Shown: positions 18,918 through 26,553 of the stretch, one piece after another | How the letters are laid out: the number at the start of each line of letters is the position of its first letter | Position numbering within the stretch: position 1 is the first letter of the stretch | Assembly (NCBI GenBank): GCA_027459625.1 | Contig: DAIDHP010000006.1 | Location: 62,001-126,000 of the forward strand | Reading direction: 5' to 3' | DNA from: Chthonomonadales bacterium | GTDB lineage: Bacteria; Armatimonadota; Chthonomonadetes; Chthonomonadales; CAJBBX01 | Length of the DNA: 64,000 bases | The notes under the pieces: model-generated | What the model saw: only the letters and a program-made list of their open reading frames with translations | Told to the model about the DNA's origin: nothing | Databases searched by the model: none | Translations under genes and position numbers: made by a program

Positions 18918-20213
18918 TCATTCATTGCTCTCCAACTCCGCATTGGCGCGAGCCGTGGCGGTTTTCAACGCCCGTTCGGTGGGGACATGCCCAATCAGAA
19001 CCTCATCCATCATTTCGGTGCCGATGTCCTCAATCACATCATAATTCTCCACCCTGGTTCCCCAAGGTGCAATGCCGTATTTGATGTTATCTAGAAACTC
19101 CGGCTCAAGGGGATTCGAGTTGCGATAGGATTCCGCCACGCTTTTTATAGCGGATATCCCGATTCCAAGTTTGGCTTTCATCTTTTGAACGTAATCCCCG
19201 CACATGAACTTCACGTATTCCCATGCCGCGTGAGGATGTTTGCATCCTTTGGTGATGGCGTATCCGCTCTCGTATATAACGGTCACCTGGCGTTTGTTTT
19301 GAGGCAAGCCGACCACCCCCACATTATTCATGGAGATCGTCTCGCTTGCCCGCAGTGGTACGAGGTCCCAGTGACCACTGATTGTCATCGCAACAAGCCC
19401 CGATGCGAAAGGATCCTCGCCTTGTGCCTGGGATGCCGACAAATTCGGAGCCAAGTGGTTTTTCTCCAAATCCGCGAAAAACCGCACCGCCTGTATGGTT
19501 GCGGGACTGTCCATGTATCCCGAAGCGGTTTGTCCGTTTGGGGAGAGCACATCCCCGCCGTTTTGCCATATCCAAACGATCCACCCGGGCATCCAATTTT
19601 CCGCAAGAAAACCGTAGCGGGTTGGCTGATACGCGCCTTTTGGCCAAACTGTCAGTTTTTGGGCGTCATGTAGAAAATCGTTCCAGGTCCAACCGTCACG
19701 GGGATAATGCAACCCTGCCTCGCGGAAAAACTTTTTGTTGTAGTACATCATCATCGGCGTGAAGTCACTCGGTAAAGCATAGAGTCGCTTACCTCTCCGT
19801 GCGATATCCAAAACGTTTGGATAGTATCTTAAGAGATTGAAATGCTCTTTTTGAATGAATGGGGTCAAGTCAACCAGAGTATTGTTATCGATGAAGGATG
19901 CAGCGGAAGCGTCATCCAACTGCATAACATCCGGCGGAATTCCCGCTACAAACTCCGTGAGGACTTTTGAGACATAGGCGCTGCTGCCGGGTATGTGTTC
20001 CGGAACGATACGTATGTTAGGATGGCGGCGGTTCCATTCCGCCATGATTTCATCCTGGATACGATTGTATCGCGGATCGGCGGAGGCTCCCCCCCAATCG
20101 GAAACATGCAGGTATATGATTTTCGAATCAAAGGCGTTGCGTTGATGTGCGCAACCACCAACGGACAGAACTACAATAACGGAGAATATCCATATCAGAT
20201 GTGAACGCATCAA
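18918..20213 (-). CDS. Extracellular solute-binding lipoprotein of a CUT1 sugar ABC transporter
   Basis: A 431-residue family 1 solute-binding protein. The leader MMRSHLIWIFSVIVVLS ends in lipobox VGGC, so it should be lipid-anchored. Family features include EWNRRHPNIRIVPEH, AGIPPDVMQLDDASAASFI, YALPSDFTPMMMYYNKKFF and WEYVKFM. It captures the imported sugar and hands it to the two permeases encoded immediately downstream. It is the first gene of the operon reaching the GH13-type enzyme. Either of the two first methionines may be used. No confident promoter was found in the 370 bases upstream. Confidence 0.92.
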   Translation of the reverse strand: MMRSHLIWIFSVIVVLSVGGCAHQRNAFDSKIIYLHVSDWGGASADPRYNRIQDEIMAEWNRRHPNIRIVPEHIPGSSAYVSKVLTEFVAGIPPDVMQLDDASAASFIDNNTLVDLTPFIQKEHFNLLRYYPNVLDIARRGKRLYALPSDFTPMMMYYNKKFFREAGLHYPRDGWTWNDFLHDAQKLTVWPKGAYQPTRYGFLAENWMPGWIVWIWQNGGDVLSPNGQTASGYMDSPATIQAVRFFADLEKNHLAPNLSASQAQGEDPFASGLVAMTISGHWDLVPLRASETISMNNVGVVGLPQNKRQVTVIYESGYAITKGCKHPHAAWEYVKFMCGDYVQKMKAKLGIGISAIKSVAESYRNSNPLEPEFLDNIKYGIAPWGTRVENYDVIEDIGTEMMDEVLIGHVPTERALKTATARANAELESNE

Positions 20214-20589
20214 TGCCGTTTCCCAAAGTATTTAGTGGAAATCACAACGGTCGTAGGTTTTGGGTCTATGGTAACAATAAGAAGTTGTCGAGAGACAGCC
20301 TTGCGCTCCACGCTTTGCGGTTAGTGCTGTAGATAGAATTTTATATTATCTCTCAACGCAAAACAATATTCACAGTGCTTTAGTGGCATGGCGGTTGAGA
20401 CTACAGCCGCCATGCCGTGAAGGGCAACAAATGGGTCTTTATCAGGGAATATTATTATTTCGCGGCAATTGCAAAATTCGGAATATGGGCTTCCCTATCA
20501 GTCCAACTAACGATTGAGGAAACCCCGAAAATCGAATTTTGAAACCACCTTTTCTATTTATTTTCACCCTTTTTCAAATGAAACAACAT
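20214..20589. other. Intergenic region upstream of the sugar operon
   Basis: No gene seen. It carries a strong hairpin (20385-20416, listed separately) and a 9-base inverted repeat CAAAATTCG (20472-20480) / CGAATTTTG (20533-20541) enclosing a small GGG/CCC hairpin. Promoter and operator of the solute-binding gene must lie here, but no match to the -35/-10 consensus is convincing. Confidence 0.4.
20385..20416. terminator. Perfect 10-base-pair hairpin
   Basis: GGCATGGCGG (20385-20394) pairs perfectly with CCGCCATGCC (20407-20416) around a 12-base loop. It lies about 175 bases after the small membrane protein gene and before the sugar operon, both on the minus strand. There is no T-run, so a processed 3' end or a Rho-type boundary is as likely as an intrinsic terminator. 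Confidence 0.4.
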
Positions 20590-20790
20590 TCAGCGCGTGA
20601 CAGGCATAGAGGGCACTCGATGCTGTGCCGCAGCGGGGCCCCATCCAGGCGGGAGCTTGGGAACCTTAGTCTTCCCTCCGTAATAACTACCGGTGCCGTT
20701 CCCGTAATGTACGCCAATCACAATCGCGATAATCACTATAATTACTACCGCCGCGATAACCACCGCCGGGTGAATATTTTTGAATTTCAC
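20590..20790 (-). CDS. Small single-span membrane protein following a pseudopilin
   Basis: 66 residues: MKFKN, then a valine/isoleucine-rich membrane helix (about residues 9-27), then a short Gly/Tyr/Pro-rich tail (YYGGKTKVPKLPPGWGP). It starts 21 bases after the pseudopilin stop with AAGGAGG upstream, so cotranslation is likely. Its position parallels that of the lipoprotein behind the second pseudopilin. No family is recognised; a role as an accessory of pseudopilin export or display is only a guess. Confidence 0.6.
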   Translation of the reverse strand: MKFKNIHPAVVIAAVVIIVIIAIVIGVHYGNGTGSYYGGKTKVPKLPPGWGPAAAQHRVPSMPVTR

Positions 20791-20811
20791 CGCGATCCTC
20801 CTTAATTCATT

Positions 20812-21567
20812 TTATTGATCTTCCAAAGGCTTGCAATACATCCCGCCCCAGCCAGGCTCCTGTATCTTGCCGTTGGAATTGATGATCACCCCACCGCCAC
20901 GCACATTAGACATCTGTACGGATTTTGCATGCCCGTCCGCGGCAACGACTGAAATTGAGGCGCTGATACCTTGATCGCCCCAATCATCCTGCTGCCCGGG
21001 TTGCTGGGTGACGAAATGGTTCTGTCCGTTCCATTCCAAAATATCCGGGCATGTCCAACCAGGTCCGAAATCATCAAACCAAGTGACACCGCCAGGGGTT
21101 TCGGCAACCATCATTGTCTGTGCAGGTACTTTCAACCCAGCCAGCATTCCATTTAAATCCCAGATCATATGACCGCTAATGGCGTATGTGGAGTGCATGT
21201 ATCTTCCGGCAACCCCCCACCCATCAGGTTCCGGGAAAGGACCGGTGTAACTGGGGCATCTAAGAATCTGATAGGATTTCATATAAGGCTGTATCCAGTC
21301 GTACCAGCAATTGAAATCCGCAGGGTTGGTATCCGGTCCTCCCCCTCCTGCATTGTTATCGGGGCTGTTCATGATCGCTTCATCATAGTCCTGCGAATAC
21401 ATCAGCAATCCCAGACCGATCTCTTTGACATTAGAAATACACGATATCTGTTGCGCCTTGCCTCTTGCCTGGGCGAATACCGGGAATAGAATAGCCGCTA
21501 ATATTGCAATAATAGCAATAACTACTAGCAATTCTATTAATGTAAAACCGCTTCTTGTTCTTCTCAT
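20812..21567 (-). CDS. DUF1559-type pseudopilin (prepilin N-terminal motif, H-X9-DG-like ending)
   Basis: About 251 residues. The N-terminus [20 protein letters not shown] is a classical type IV prepilin cleavage/methylation signal (cut after G, methylated F, E5 present), followed by [20 protein letters not shown]. The C-terminal part has the ADGHAKSV sequence of the processing-associated H-X9-DG domain. Such proteins are abundant in Planctomycetes, Verrucomicrobia and Armatimonadota. It would be processed by a prepilin peptidase and anchored or assembled at the envelope. I prefer the ATG at 21567 (nine bases after GGGAGG) over the TTG at 21573. An inverted repeat TTACAAA/TTTGTAA lies upstream at 21603-21624. 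Function beyond the fold is unknown. Confidence 0.85.
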   Translation of the reverse strand: MRRTRSGFTLIELLVVIAIIAILAAILFPVFAQARGKAQQISCISNVKEIGLGLLMYSQDYDEAIMNSPDNNAGGGGPDTNPADFNCWYDWIQPYMKSYQILRCPSYTGPFPEPDGWGVAGRYMHSTYAISGHMIWDLNGMLAGLKVPAQTMMVAETPGGVTWFDDFGPGWTCPDILEWNGQNHFVTQQPGQQDDWGDQGISASISVVAADGHAKSVQMSNVRGGGVIINSNGKIQEPGWGGMYCKPLEDQ

Positions 21568-21673
21568 TTTCAAGAACCTCCCTTTGTTGAGAATTAGAAA
21601 AGTTACAAAATATCCACTTTGTAAAAGTTATGAATTATAAGCATATGACTCCTTTCAGGTATTTCATGTGAAA

Positions 21674-22879
21674 TCAATCCTTGCATTCTTGTATCATAAC
21701 GCCATACTCTTCACTCAAATCAGAATGAAACGGTATTGTTGACTGGCGAATGATCAGGCTTGTTGGGATCACGACTCGATTCATCTCTCCATCCTGCAAG
21801 GATGCATTTTCCGAACCCTCCAAAATATTCAGTAACATCCCCGCTGCGGTTCTGCCCAATTCCTGCCATGACACCCTCAAGGTGGTGAGTGGCGGATCAA
21901 GCATCGTTACGAACGTTTCGTCATCATAGCCTGTAAGTGAAAAATGATCAGGGACTCTGATTCCCTTTTCCTGTGAAATCTGCAGTAGCTTCGCCGCCAG
22001 AATATCAGACCCCGCAGCGATAGCGGTAGGTCGTTTGTCCGGTGGCATGTTAAGCCATAGGTTCAAGGCGTCGCACACCGTCGGACCTTTGCGTCGTACG
22101 CAAACGACCAGTTCGGGATCCACTTCAATGCCGTTTTCGCTCAGGGTGTCCAGGTAGGCGTTTCTTCGAATACCATAATGATATGGGTGCAAGGAATATA
22201 TAAACGCGATTCTCCGATGTCCCAATTCAATTAAGTGGTTTACCGCCAACTTCATGCCGCCGTAGTTATCATGCACCACTCGCGGGATCTGCAAAGATGG
22301 CTCATAATCCGCCACCACGACCGCATATCCTTGCTCCGTAAGCCATTCCAGACCTCGTTCGGGCATATTTCCGAACACGATGGCTCCGTCAATCTTCCCC
22401 AATCGACACCACTCCGCCAACGACTCCACTGAGAACTTCTTGGAGGCATCTCCGCTGCCAAGCGTGGTCATCAGCATTCCCCAGAGCTTTGTGCTTAGCG
22501 TGTGAGCGGATGCCTGCAGCATCTCCAATTCCGCCATCGTGTAGGTGGGTCTCGAACCCCACACCTGCCAGCAATTGATCAAGGCGATCACCTTGTGCTT
22601 GCTGGTTGGCTTGGGTTTGCTTCCATCCCCATTCGTTGCAATCACCGTTCCCCGTGCCACCGAGCGTTGAACCAATCCTCTTCGAGCCAACTCCTTTAAC
22701 GCCCTTTCGGCGGTTTGATAGGATATATGGTAATGAGAGGCGATTTTCCTCGCCGACCATAAAACGCTTCCGTCTTGAAGTTGTTTGCGGCGTATCGCCT
22801 CCTCAACCTGCTCCACAATCTGTTCGTATAAGGGGCTTTTGGATAAGGGATCCAAATGAAGAGATATCAAATCACTCAC
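21674..22879 (-). CDS. GntR/LacI hybrid transcriptional regulator
   Basis: 401 residues. A GntR-type winged helix (residues about 12-80: PLYEQIVEQVEEAIRRKQL, SYQTAERALKELARRGLV) is joined to a LacI/GalR periplasmic-binding-type sensor domain (about 95-385: KIDGAIVFGN, HLIELGHRRIAFI, TAIAAGSDILAAKLLQ, LTGYDDETFVTMLDPPLTTL). This is the AraR architecture, a sugar-responsive repressor. The start is GTG at 22877-22879; a TTG three codons on has better spacing to AAGGTGA. Its own promoter carries two palindromes, which suggests autoregulation. Likely targets are neighbouring sugar genes, but none shows the same palindromes. Confidence 0.85.
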   Translation of the reverse strand: MSDLISLHLDPLSKSPLYEQIVEQVEEAIRRKQLQDGSVLWSARKIASHYHISYQTAERALKELARRGLVQRSVARGTVIATNGDGSKPKPTSKHKVIALINCWQVWGSRPTYTMAELEMLQASAHTLSTKLWGMLMTTLGSGDASKKFSVESLAEWCRLGKIDGAIVFGNMPERGLEWLTEQGYAVVVADYEPSLQIPRVVHDNYGGMKLAVNHLIELGHRRIAFIYSLHPYHYGIRRNAYLDTLSENGIEVDPELVVCVRRKGPTVCDALNLWLNMPPDKRPTAIAAGSDILAAKLLQISQEKGIRVPDHFSLTGYDDETFVTMLDPPLTTLRVSWQELGRTAAGMLLNILEGSENASLQDGEMNRVVIPTSLIIRQSTIPFHSDLSEEYGVMIQECKD

Positions 22880-22917
22880 CTTATGGGGATCGTCATGGAA
22901 TCCTGCGCTATGACTGC

Positions 22918-22955
22918 TATGATATAATCATAACATGACATCGTTTATATGTCAA
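22918..22955 (-). promoter_or_regulatory. Regulator promoter with two nested palindromic operators
   Basis: On the minus strand there is -35 TTGACA (complement of 22950-22955), exactly 17 bases, then -10 TATGAT (complement of 22927-22932). A perfect 6-3-6 palindrome, TATGAT-ATA-ATCATA, covers 22918-22932 and overlaps the -10 box. A second perfect one, TGACAT-N7-ATGTCA, covers 22936-22954 and overlaps the -35 box and spacer. This is strong sequence support for a regulated, probably autoregulated promoter. Confidence 0.7.
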
Positions 22956-23125
22956 GCGCATTCTAAAATATTTTTAGCAAGGAGTCATCAAATCCTTCGG
23001 CGCATATTTATCGATCAGTGGAGAGGATGAAGTTGGGAGATCATGCGTGTCGATCCAAAGTGCGGGGAATGCAAAGGGGTGAAGAGGATTCGATTTAAAT
23101 AGTGTGATTGTCACCGGATAATAGT
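22956..23125. other. Unassigned stretch behind the regulator promoter
   Basis: I see neither a gene nor a clear motif here. It borders decayed genes, so it may be eroded coding sequence. Confidence 0.3.
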
Positions 23126-23159
23126 TTCGGCGCCGCGCATAATCTTGCGCAGCACCGAA
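23126..23159 (-). terminator. 14-base-pair hairpin after the GH27 remnant
   Basis: Arms at 23126-23139 and 23146-23159 pair over 14 positions with a 6-base loop. The two imperfect positions are C-A in plus-strand RNA but G-U in minus-strand RNA, so the structure is meant for the minus strand. It lies about 40 bases after the remnant gene's stop. No T-run follows. Confidence 0.5.
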
Positions 23160-23200
23160 GGAGCTTAAATGACGGACTATTACTCGTTTTTAGGCGGGAT

Positions 23201-23538
23201 CTACGCCTTGATATTCTTCGGTGTTCCTACCTTGATGAGCACCGTTCCGTGAGGAGGCACTACGGGGGAGAAACCGTCGGCGAAATAGACCAGGTTCTTT
23301 TTCAGCCACAGGTTGCGCACCAACTGTTTGCCCTTCAAGCCGAGATCGGACCAAAGCACCGATCCCTTGTGCGTCTCCTCGCCCGTATTGAAGAGCGCGA
23401 CGGCCATGAGAGAGGCCTTGCCCACATTTGGATCGTGTTATGCTGCCAATATCGATGCCCTGCCTTGCCCATGGGGTACTGATCCACATCCAGCACGCCA
23501 TCATTGCAGAGTAAGCTTAAACAGTCTTTGTTCCTGCA
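23201..23538 (-). pseudogene. Remnant of a GH27 alpha-galactosidase, C-terminal part, frameshifted
   Basis: Read on the minus strand, the sequence gives LLCNDGVLDVDQYPMGKAG and IQMWARPL, matching the end of the GH27 barrel (family pattern: N-D-x-V-L-x-V-D-Q-D-P-L-G-K-Q-G, W-A-R-P-L). The frame then changes, and MAVALFNTGEE continues the C-terminal beta-sandwich in another frame to the stop at 23201. The bases between W-A-R-P-L and A-V-A-L-F-N are shorter than in the family, so a small frame-breaking deletion is likely. The catalytic N-terminal two thirds are absent; at 23539 the sequence switches directly to the LD-carboxypeptidase remnant. Confidence 0.7.
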
Positions 23539-23988
23539 TCACTCCGTATCGGTTGCCGCCATTGGGCTGCAAAATGTGGGCCATCCTGCGTAATGGGCGT
23601 AGGCGGTATGAAGAGCGGTTATGTCGATATGACCCACGAACATCTTGGGGTTTGAAGCGAAAGCTTGCATATCCAGATAGGGCAATATCCGCACGGAGTC
23701 TTCGCCGCCCCTCGCTCAAAAGATTCCTTTGATTTTCGGATTCAGAAAAGCGTTCATTAGGGCGGAGGCTCTGTCCCGGTCTGTTCCCGCCATATGACCG
23801 TAAGCATCCAGAACATGAGCCCCCATTTTCACGTTCGACCCTCTTGCTCGCAGTGCCTCCGCGTCGGCATCCAACGCATCGCGGTTCACTCTTCCCGCCG
23901 GGGCGATCAGCGGAATGGAGTCCCCTGGAGCCAAGACCATGGGTAGGGAACCACCCACCTTATTACTCACATCCGTGTCCGTCCGCAT
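23539..23988 (-). pseudogene. Remnant of an LD-carboxypeptidase (S66 family), internal stop and truncated
   Basis: The start (MRTDTDVSNKV) leads to IPLIAPAGRVNRDALDADAE and YGHMAGTDRDRASALMNAFL, the N-terminal signature of S66 peptidases that trim murein tetrapeptides or act like MccF. At 23716-23718 an in-frame TGA sits where the family has Cys or Ala before ARGG. The same frame goes on with ARGGEDSVRILPYLD and KMFVGHIDITALHT, then ends at 23539 after about 150 codons, where the family needs about 300. The second half with the catalytic Glu/His is missing. Nonsense mutation plus truncation make this a pseudogene. Confidence 0.75.
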
Positions 23989-23991
23989 CTA

Positions 23992-24486
23992 TTAACGTGT
24001 CCCCATCGGGCGATACGGGGCGCCGTTTTGCATGGGGGTAATTCCAGGTTGCGGGTTCTGAGGAGCGGTGCCGGGCAGATCCACGCTTTTCTGCAGATTG
24101 AGGTCCGCGGAGTATTTATACAAGGTGTTACCGTGCAATACGTACACTGAACCGTCACGCGCGGTGGTGATCGCGGCGGGAATGTTAATAACAGGGTTCA
24201 TCATCGGCATCATACCGGGTCCCATGTTCATGCCGCCCCCCATCATTGGATTGGGCATGTTTTGAGGCCCGCCCATCTGGCCTGGCATCGGAGGAGGCGC
24301 GAAGGGGATTGTCCCCTGCGCGTTTGGATTGACCGTTTGGTTGTCCATGGGATGAGAGAGCGTAGTTGAGGACACACCCATTTCTGGTGTCACGGATGAA
24401 GTGTGAGCGGTTTTCGCGGCGATTGCGGCGCCGATGGCCAGAACCACCGCCAATGAGGAGATGATAATCACAACAGGCTTTCGCAT
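23992..24486 (-). CDS. Membrane-anchored Met/Gly/Pro-rich protein, unknown
   Basis: 164 residues from the ATG at 24486 (AAAGGAT upstream). An N-terminal helix, RKPVVIIISSLAVVLAIGAA, anchors or exports it. The middle is low-complexity (PFAPPPMPGQMGG, MMGGGMNMGPGMMPMM), and a short conserved-looking segment AAITTARDGSVYVLHGNTLY resembles one blade of a beta-propeller. It ends only four bases before the LD-carboxypeptidase remnant begins. I do not recognise a named family. The Met-rich tract could bind copper or be simple repeat drift; neither is shown. Confidence 0.55.
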   Translation of the reverse strand: MRKPVVIIISSLAVVLAIGAAIAAKTAHTSSVTPEMGVSSTTLSHPMDNQTVNPNAQGTIPFAPPPMPGQMGGPQNMPNPMMGGGMNMGPGMMPMMNPVINIPAAITTARDGSVYVLHGNTLYKYSADLNLQKSVDLPGTAPQNPQPGITPMQNGAPYRPMGTR

Positions 24487-24593
24487 GATATTTATCCTTT
24501 CATTCATGATCGCCCCCGAAGTTCAAACACATAGAGGCTTATGCAATGATTATACAAGGGATTCTACGCACTTTGTCTTTCTTTATCCGCATT

Positions 24594-24683
24594 TTTCGTT
24601 TCTCGTAAATTGCGTTGTGCTGAATGATCGATGTCTGGCGTGAGGCAACGATCCCATAACGCAACAAGCACCAAGAAACGAAA
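24594..24683. repeat. Imperfect 90-base palindrome with three nested arm pairs
   Basis: From outside inwards, TTTCGTTTCT (24594-24603) pairs with AGAAACGAAA (24674-24683), TTGCGTT (24610-24616) with AACGCAA (24658-24664), and GATCG (24626-24630) with CGATC (24649-24653). All arms are perfect and correctly nested. It lies upstream of the 164-residue protein gene and may be a small non-autonomous element or a structured leader. Confidence 0.55.
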
Positions 24684-24694
24684 CATGTTTGAGC

Positions 24695-24911
24695 GGTCGC
24701 CCGCAACGTACCGTCGACGTACCATCCATCGTGTACGCGTGCCAAGTTGTAACGACCAACCCCTTCGCACCATCACATTATGCGCAATGTACCGGATGTT
24801 GAATCAATCGATATCTTGCGGCGGGTCGCCCTGCCGGAAATTCAACTGGCATATAGAATCGCAACATGCTGAGTTATTGCTACCTTGGGCGGGCGACCAC
24901 AAGGGTCGCCC
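24695..24911. repeat. GGTCGCCC repeats and hairpin
   Basis: GGTCGCCC occurs at 24695-24702, 24824-24831 and 24904-24911. The last pairs with GGGCGACC at 24891-24898 across ACAAG to form an 8-base-pair hairpin. The unit GGGCGACC-ACAAG-GGTCGCCC resembles dispersed intergenic hairpin repeats of other bacterial genomes; that comparison is from memory. Confidence 0.5.
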
Positions 24912-25173
24912 CTTCGTATGGATTCCAAAATTGTTCAATAGCATATGCGCGTGGATGCAATGTGAATGTATGTGACGCTGAGTTGATTTTCGTAACGTGT
25001 TTCATCTCATTACCAACGTTTCTCCGTATTTGACTGCGCTTTTTTTCTATTCCAAATAGCCATTGTTATCATACGTTCCATTGCCTCTCCATTGGACACG
25101 CCCCGAAATAATATGGTAATAATTGCCGATTGGTTTCGTTTCGCTTTGCGAATCAATGGAAAGGTTATCTTGG

Positions 25174-26553
25174 ATGCAATCCTGGGCGCAACTCTTCTTG
25201 TTTCTCGCAATGACCCCGCTTGTTGTTTCAACGCCGCAGGGAAAACCTCAACCCGCCAAATCCGACAAGCCCGTTCCGGTTAAATCCTCTCCACCAAAAC
25301 ATGAGCCCCGTAAACCGCCGAATAAGATGACATGGTGGAAGGATGCCCGCTTCGGCATGTTTATAGACTTCGGGCCGGGCAGCATTACCGGAAAGGAAAT
25401 AAGTTGGTCGCGGAAAGGGTCGAAGCCATTGGACACCACCGGCGATCCGGCGGGCTACGTAGAGGATCCTGCGTATGACAACCTATACAAGCAGTTCAAT
25501 CCGACGAAGTTCAACGCCAAGGATTGGGTGAGGATTGCAAAGAATGCGGGTATGAAATATATTGTTGTGGTATGCAAGCATCACGACGGCTTCTCGATGT
25601 GGGACAGCAAGGTGTCCGACTATACCATCGCCCAAACCCCCTATAAGCGCGATATGATCAAGCAACTCGCCGACGCCTGCCATGCGGCGGGGATCCGTTT
25701 CGGCGTATGCTATTCCCCTCGGGATTGGCATAACCCGGACTATGGAGCGGGGAACGATATCAAGTATGAGCAATATATGACGGACCAGATTACGGAACTG
25801 CTTACGCACTACGGCAAAGTGGATATCATGTGGTGGGATTACTTTGGCAAGGGGGATTCGCTTTCCTATTGGCATGCGGACAAGTTCCTCGCTCTGATTC
25901 ACAAACTCCAGCCGGGTATCATCACCAATAATCGATGCTGCGCTTTCGACCAACCCGACAAATATCCTCAGCTTGCGGGTGATTTCGATACAGTGGAAAA
26001 AGACGTCGGAAAATACCAGCCTGACCGTCCGTGGGAATCATGCATTCCCCTTTCGGACGACCAGTTTTCTTGGGATCCGGACGGTAAGGTGATGAGTTTC
26101 GACGATGTAATCCACTCATTGGTGGAATGCGCCGCTGGGAATGGCAATCTGATGCTGGGAGTTGGACCGATGCCGGACGGGCGGATCGACCCGAGCGAGG
26201 TTGATGTATTGAATCAAGTGGGCAATTGGTTACGCAAATATGGAAAGGCGATATACGGAACGCGCGGCGGTCCCTTTCCGAGCGGAGACTGGGGCGGTGC
26301 GATGTATGTGGACAATATCATTTATCTGCATCTCTTTCACTTTGTGCGTAAGATCATTTTGCCCCCGCTGAACGGCAAGGTGCTTATAAACCATTGCATT
26401 TCAAACGCCGCATATATGGCAACCACTTTGCAGGACGGGCGCATGGAGTTTGAAATCCCCGAGGAATCCGACCTTGACACGGATACAATTATCGAATTGA
26501 CAATGGATAAGCCCGTGACTTGCGTTACGGGACAGGCGGAGGTTCAGGAATGA
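25174..26553 (+). CDS. GH29 alpha-L-fucosidase
   Basis: 459 residues from the chosen ATG. It hydrolyses alpha-L-fucosyl linkages by retention. The barrel starts MTWWKDARFGMFIDFGPGS; AGMKYIVVVCKHHDGFSMWDS is the family's second signature, given here as contiguous 20-residue piece GMKYIVVVCKHHDGFSMWDS. VDIMWWDYFG contains the nucleophile, D222 in this numbering, and LMLGVGPMPDGRI is the family's L-N-x-G-P-x-x-D-G equivalent. A hydrophobic N-terminus (LFLFLAMTPLVVS) suggests export, although positive charge before it is scarce; a start at 25156 would add ER. AAAGG precedes ATG 25174. It overlaps the downstream esterase by four bases (ATGA). Confidence 0.9.
   Translation: MQSWAQLFLFLAMTPLVVSTPQGKPQPAKSDKPVPVKSSPPKHEPRKPPNKMTWWKDARFGMFIDFGPGSITGKEISWSRKGSKPLDTTGDPAGYVEDPAYDNLYKQFNPTKFNAKDWVRIAKNAGMKYIVVVCKHHDGFSMWDSKVSDYTIAQTPYKRDMIKQLADACHAAGIRFGVCYSPRDWHNPDYGAGNDIKYEQYMTDQITELLTHYGKVDIMWWDYFGKGDSLSYWHADKFLALIHKLQPGIITNNRCCAFDQPDKYPQLAGDFDTVEKDVGKYQPDRPWESCIPLSDDQFSWDPDGKVMSFDDVIHSLVECAAGNGNLMLGVGPMPDGRIDPSEVDVLNQVGNWLRKYGKAIYGTRGGPFPSGDWGGAMYVDNIIYLHLFHFVRKIILPPLNGKVLINHCISNAAYMATTLQDGRMEFEIPEESDLDTDTIIELTMDKPVTCVTGQAEVQE

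Larger units (their letters stand above)
24487..25173. other. Repeat-rich intergenic region
   Basis: Nearly 700 bases with no credible gene. It contains a roughly 90-base nested palindrome (24594-24683), three GGTCGCCC copies and one GGGCGACC copy (24695-24911), and an AT-richer end before the fucosidase gene. A TTGACT at about 25031 could be a -35 box, but no good -10 follows. Confidence 0.5.

Noticed and set aside
23716-23718. In-frame TGA at a position usually Cys, suggesting selenocysteine
   Set aside because: The frame ends again after 58 codons, lacks the catalytic half and abuts another gene remnant; no selenocysteine-type hairpin follows the TGA. A nonsense mutation is simpler.
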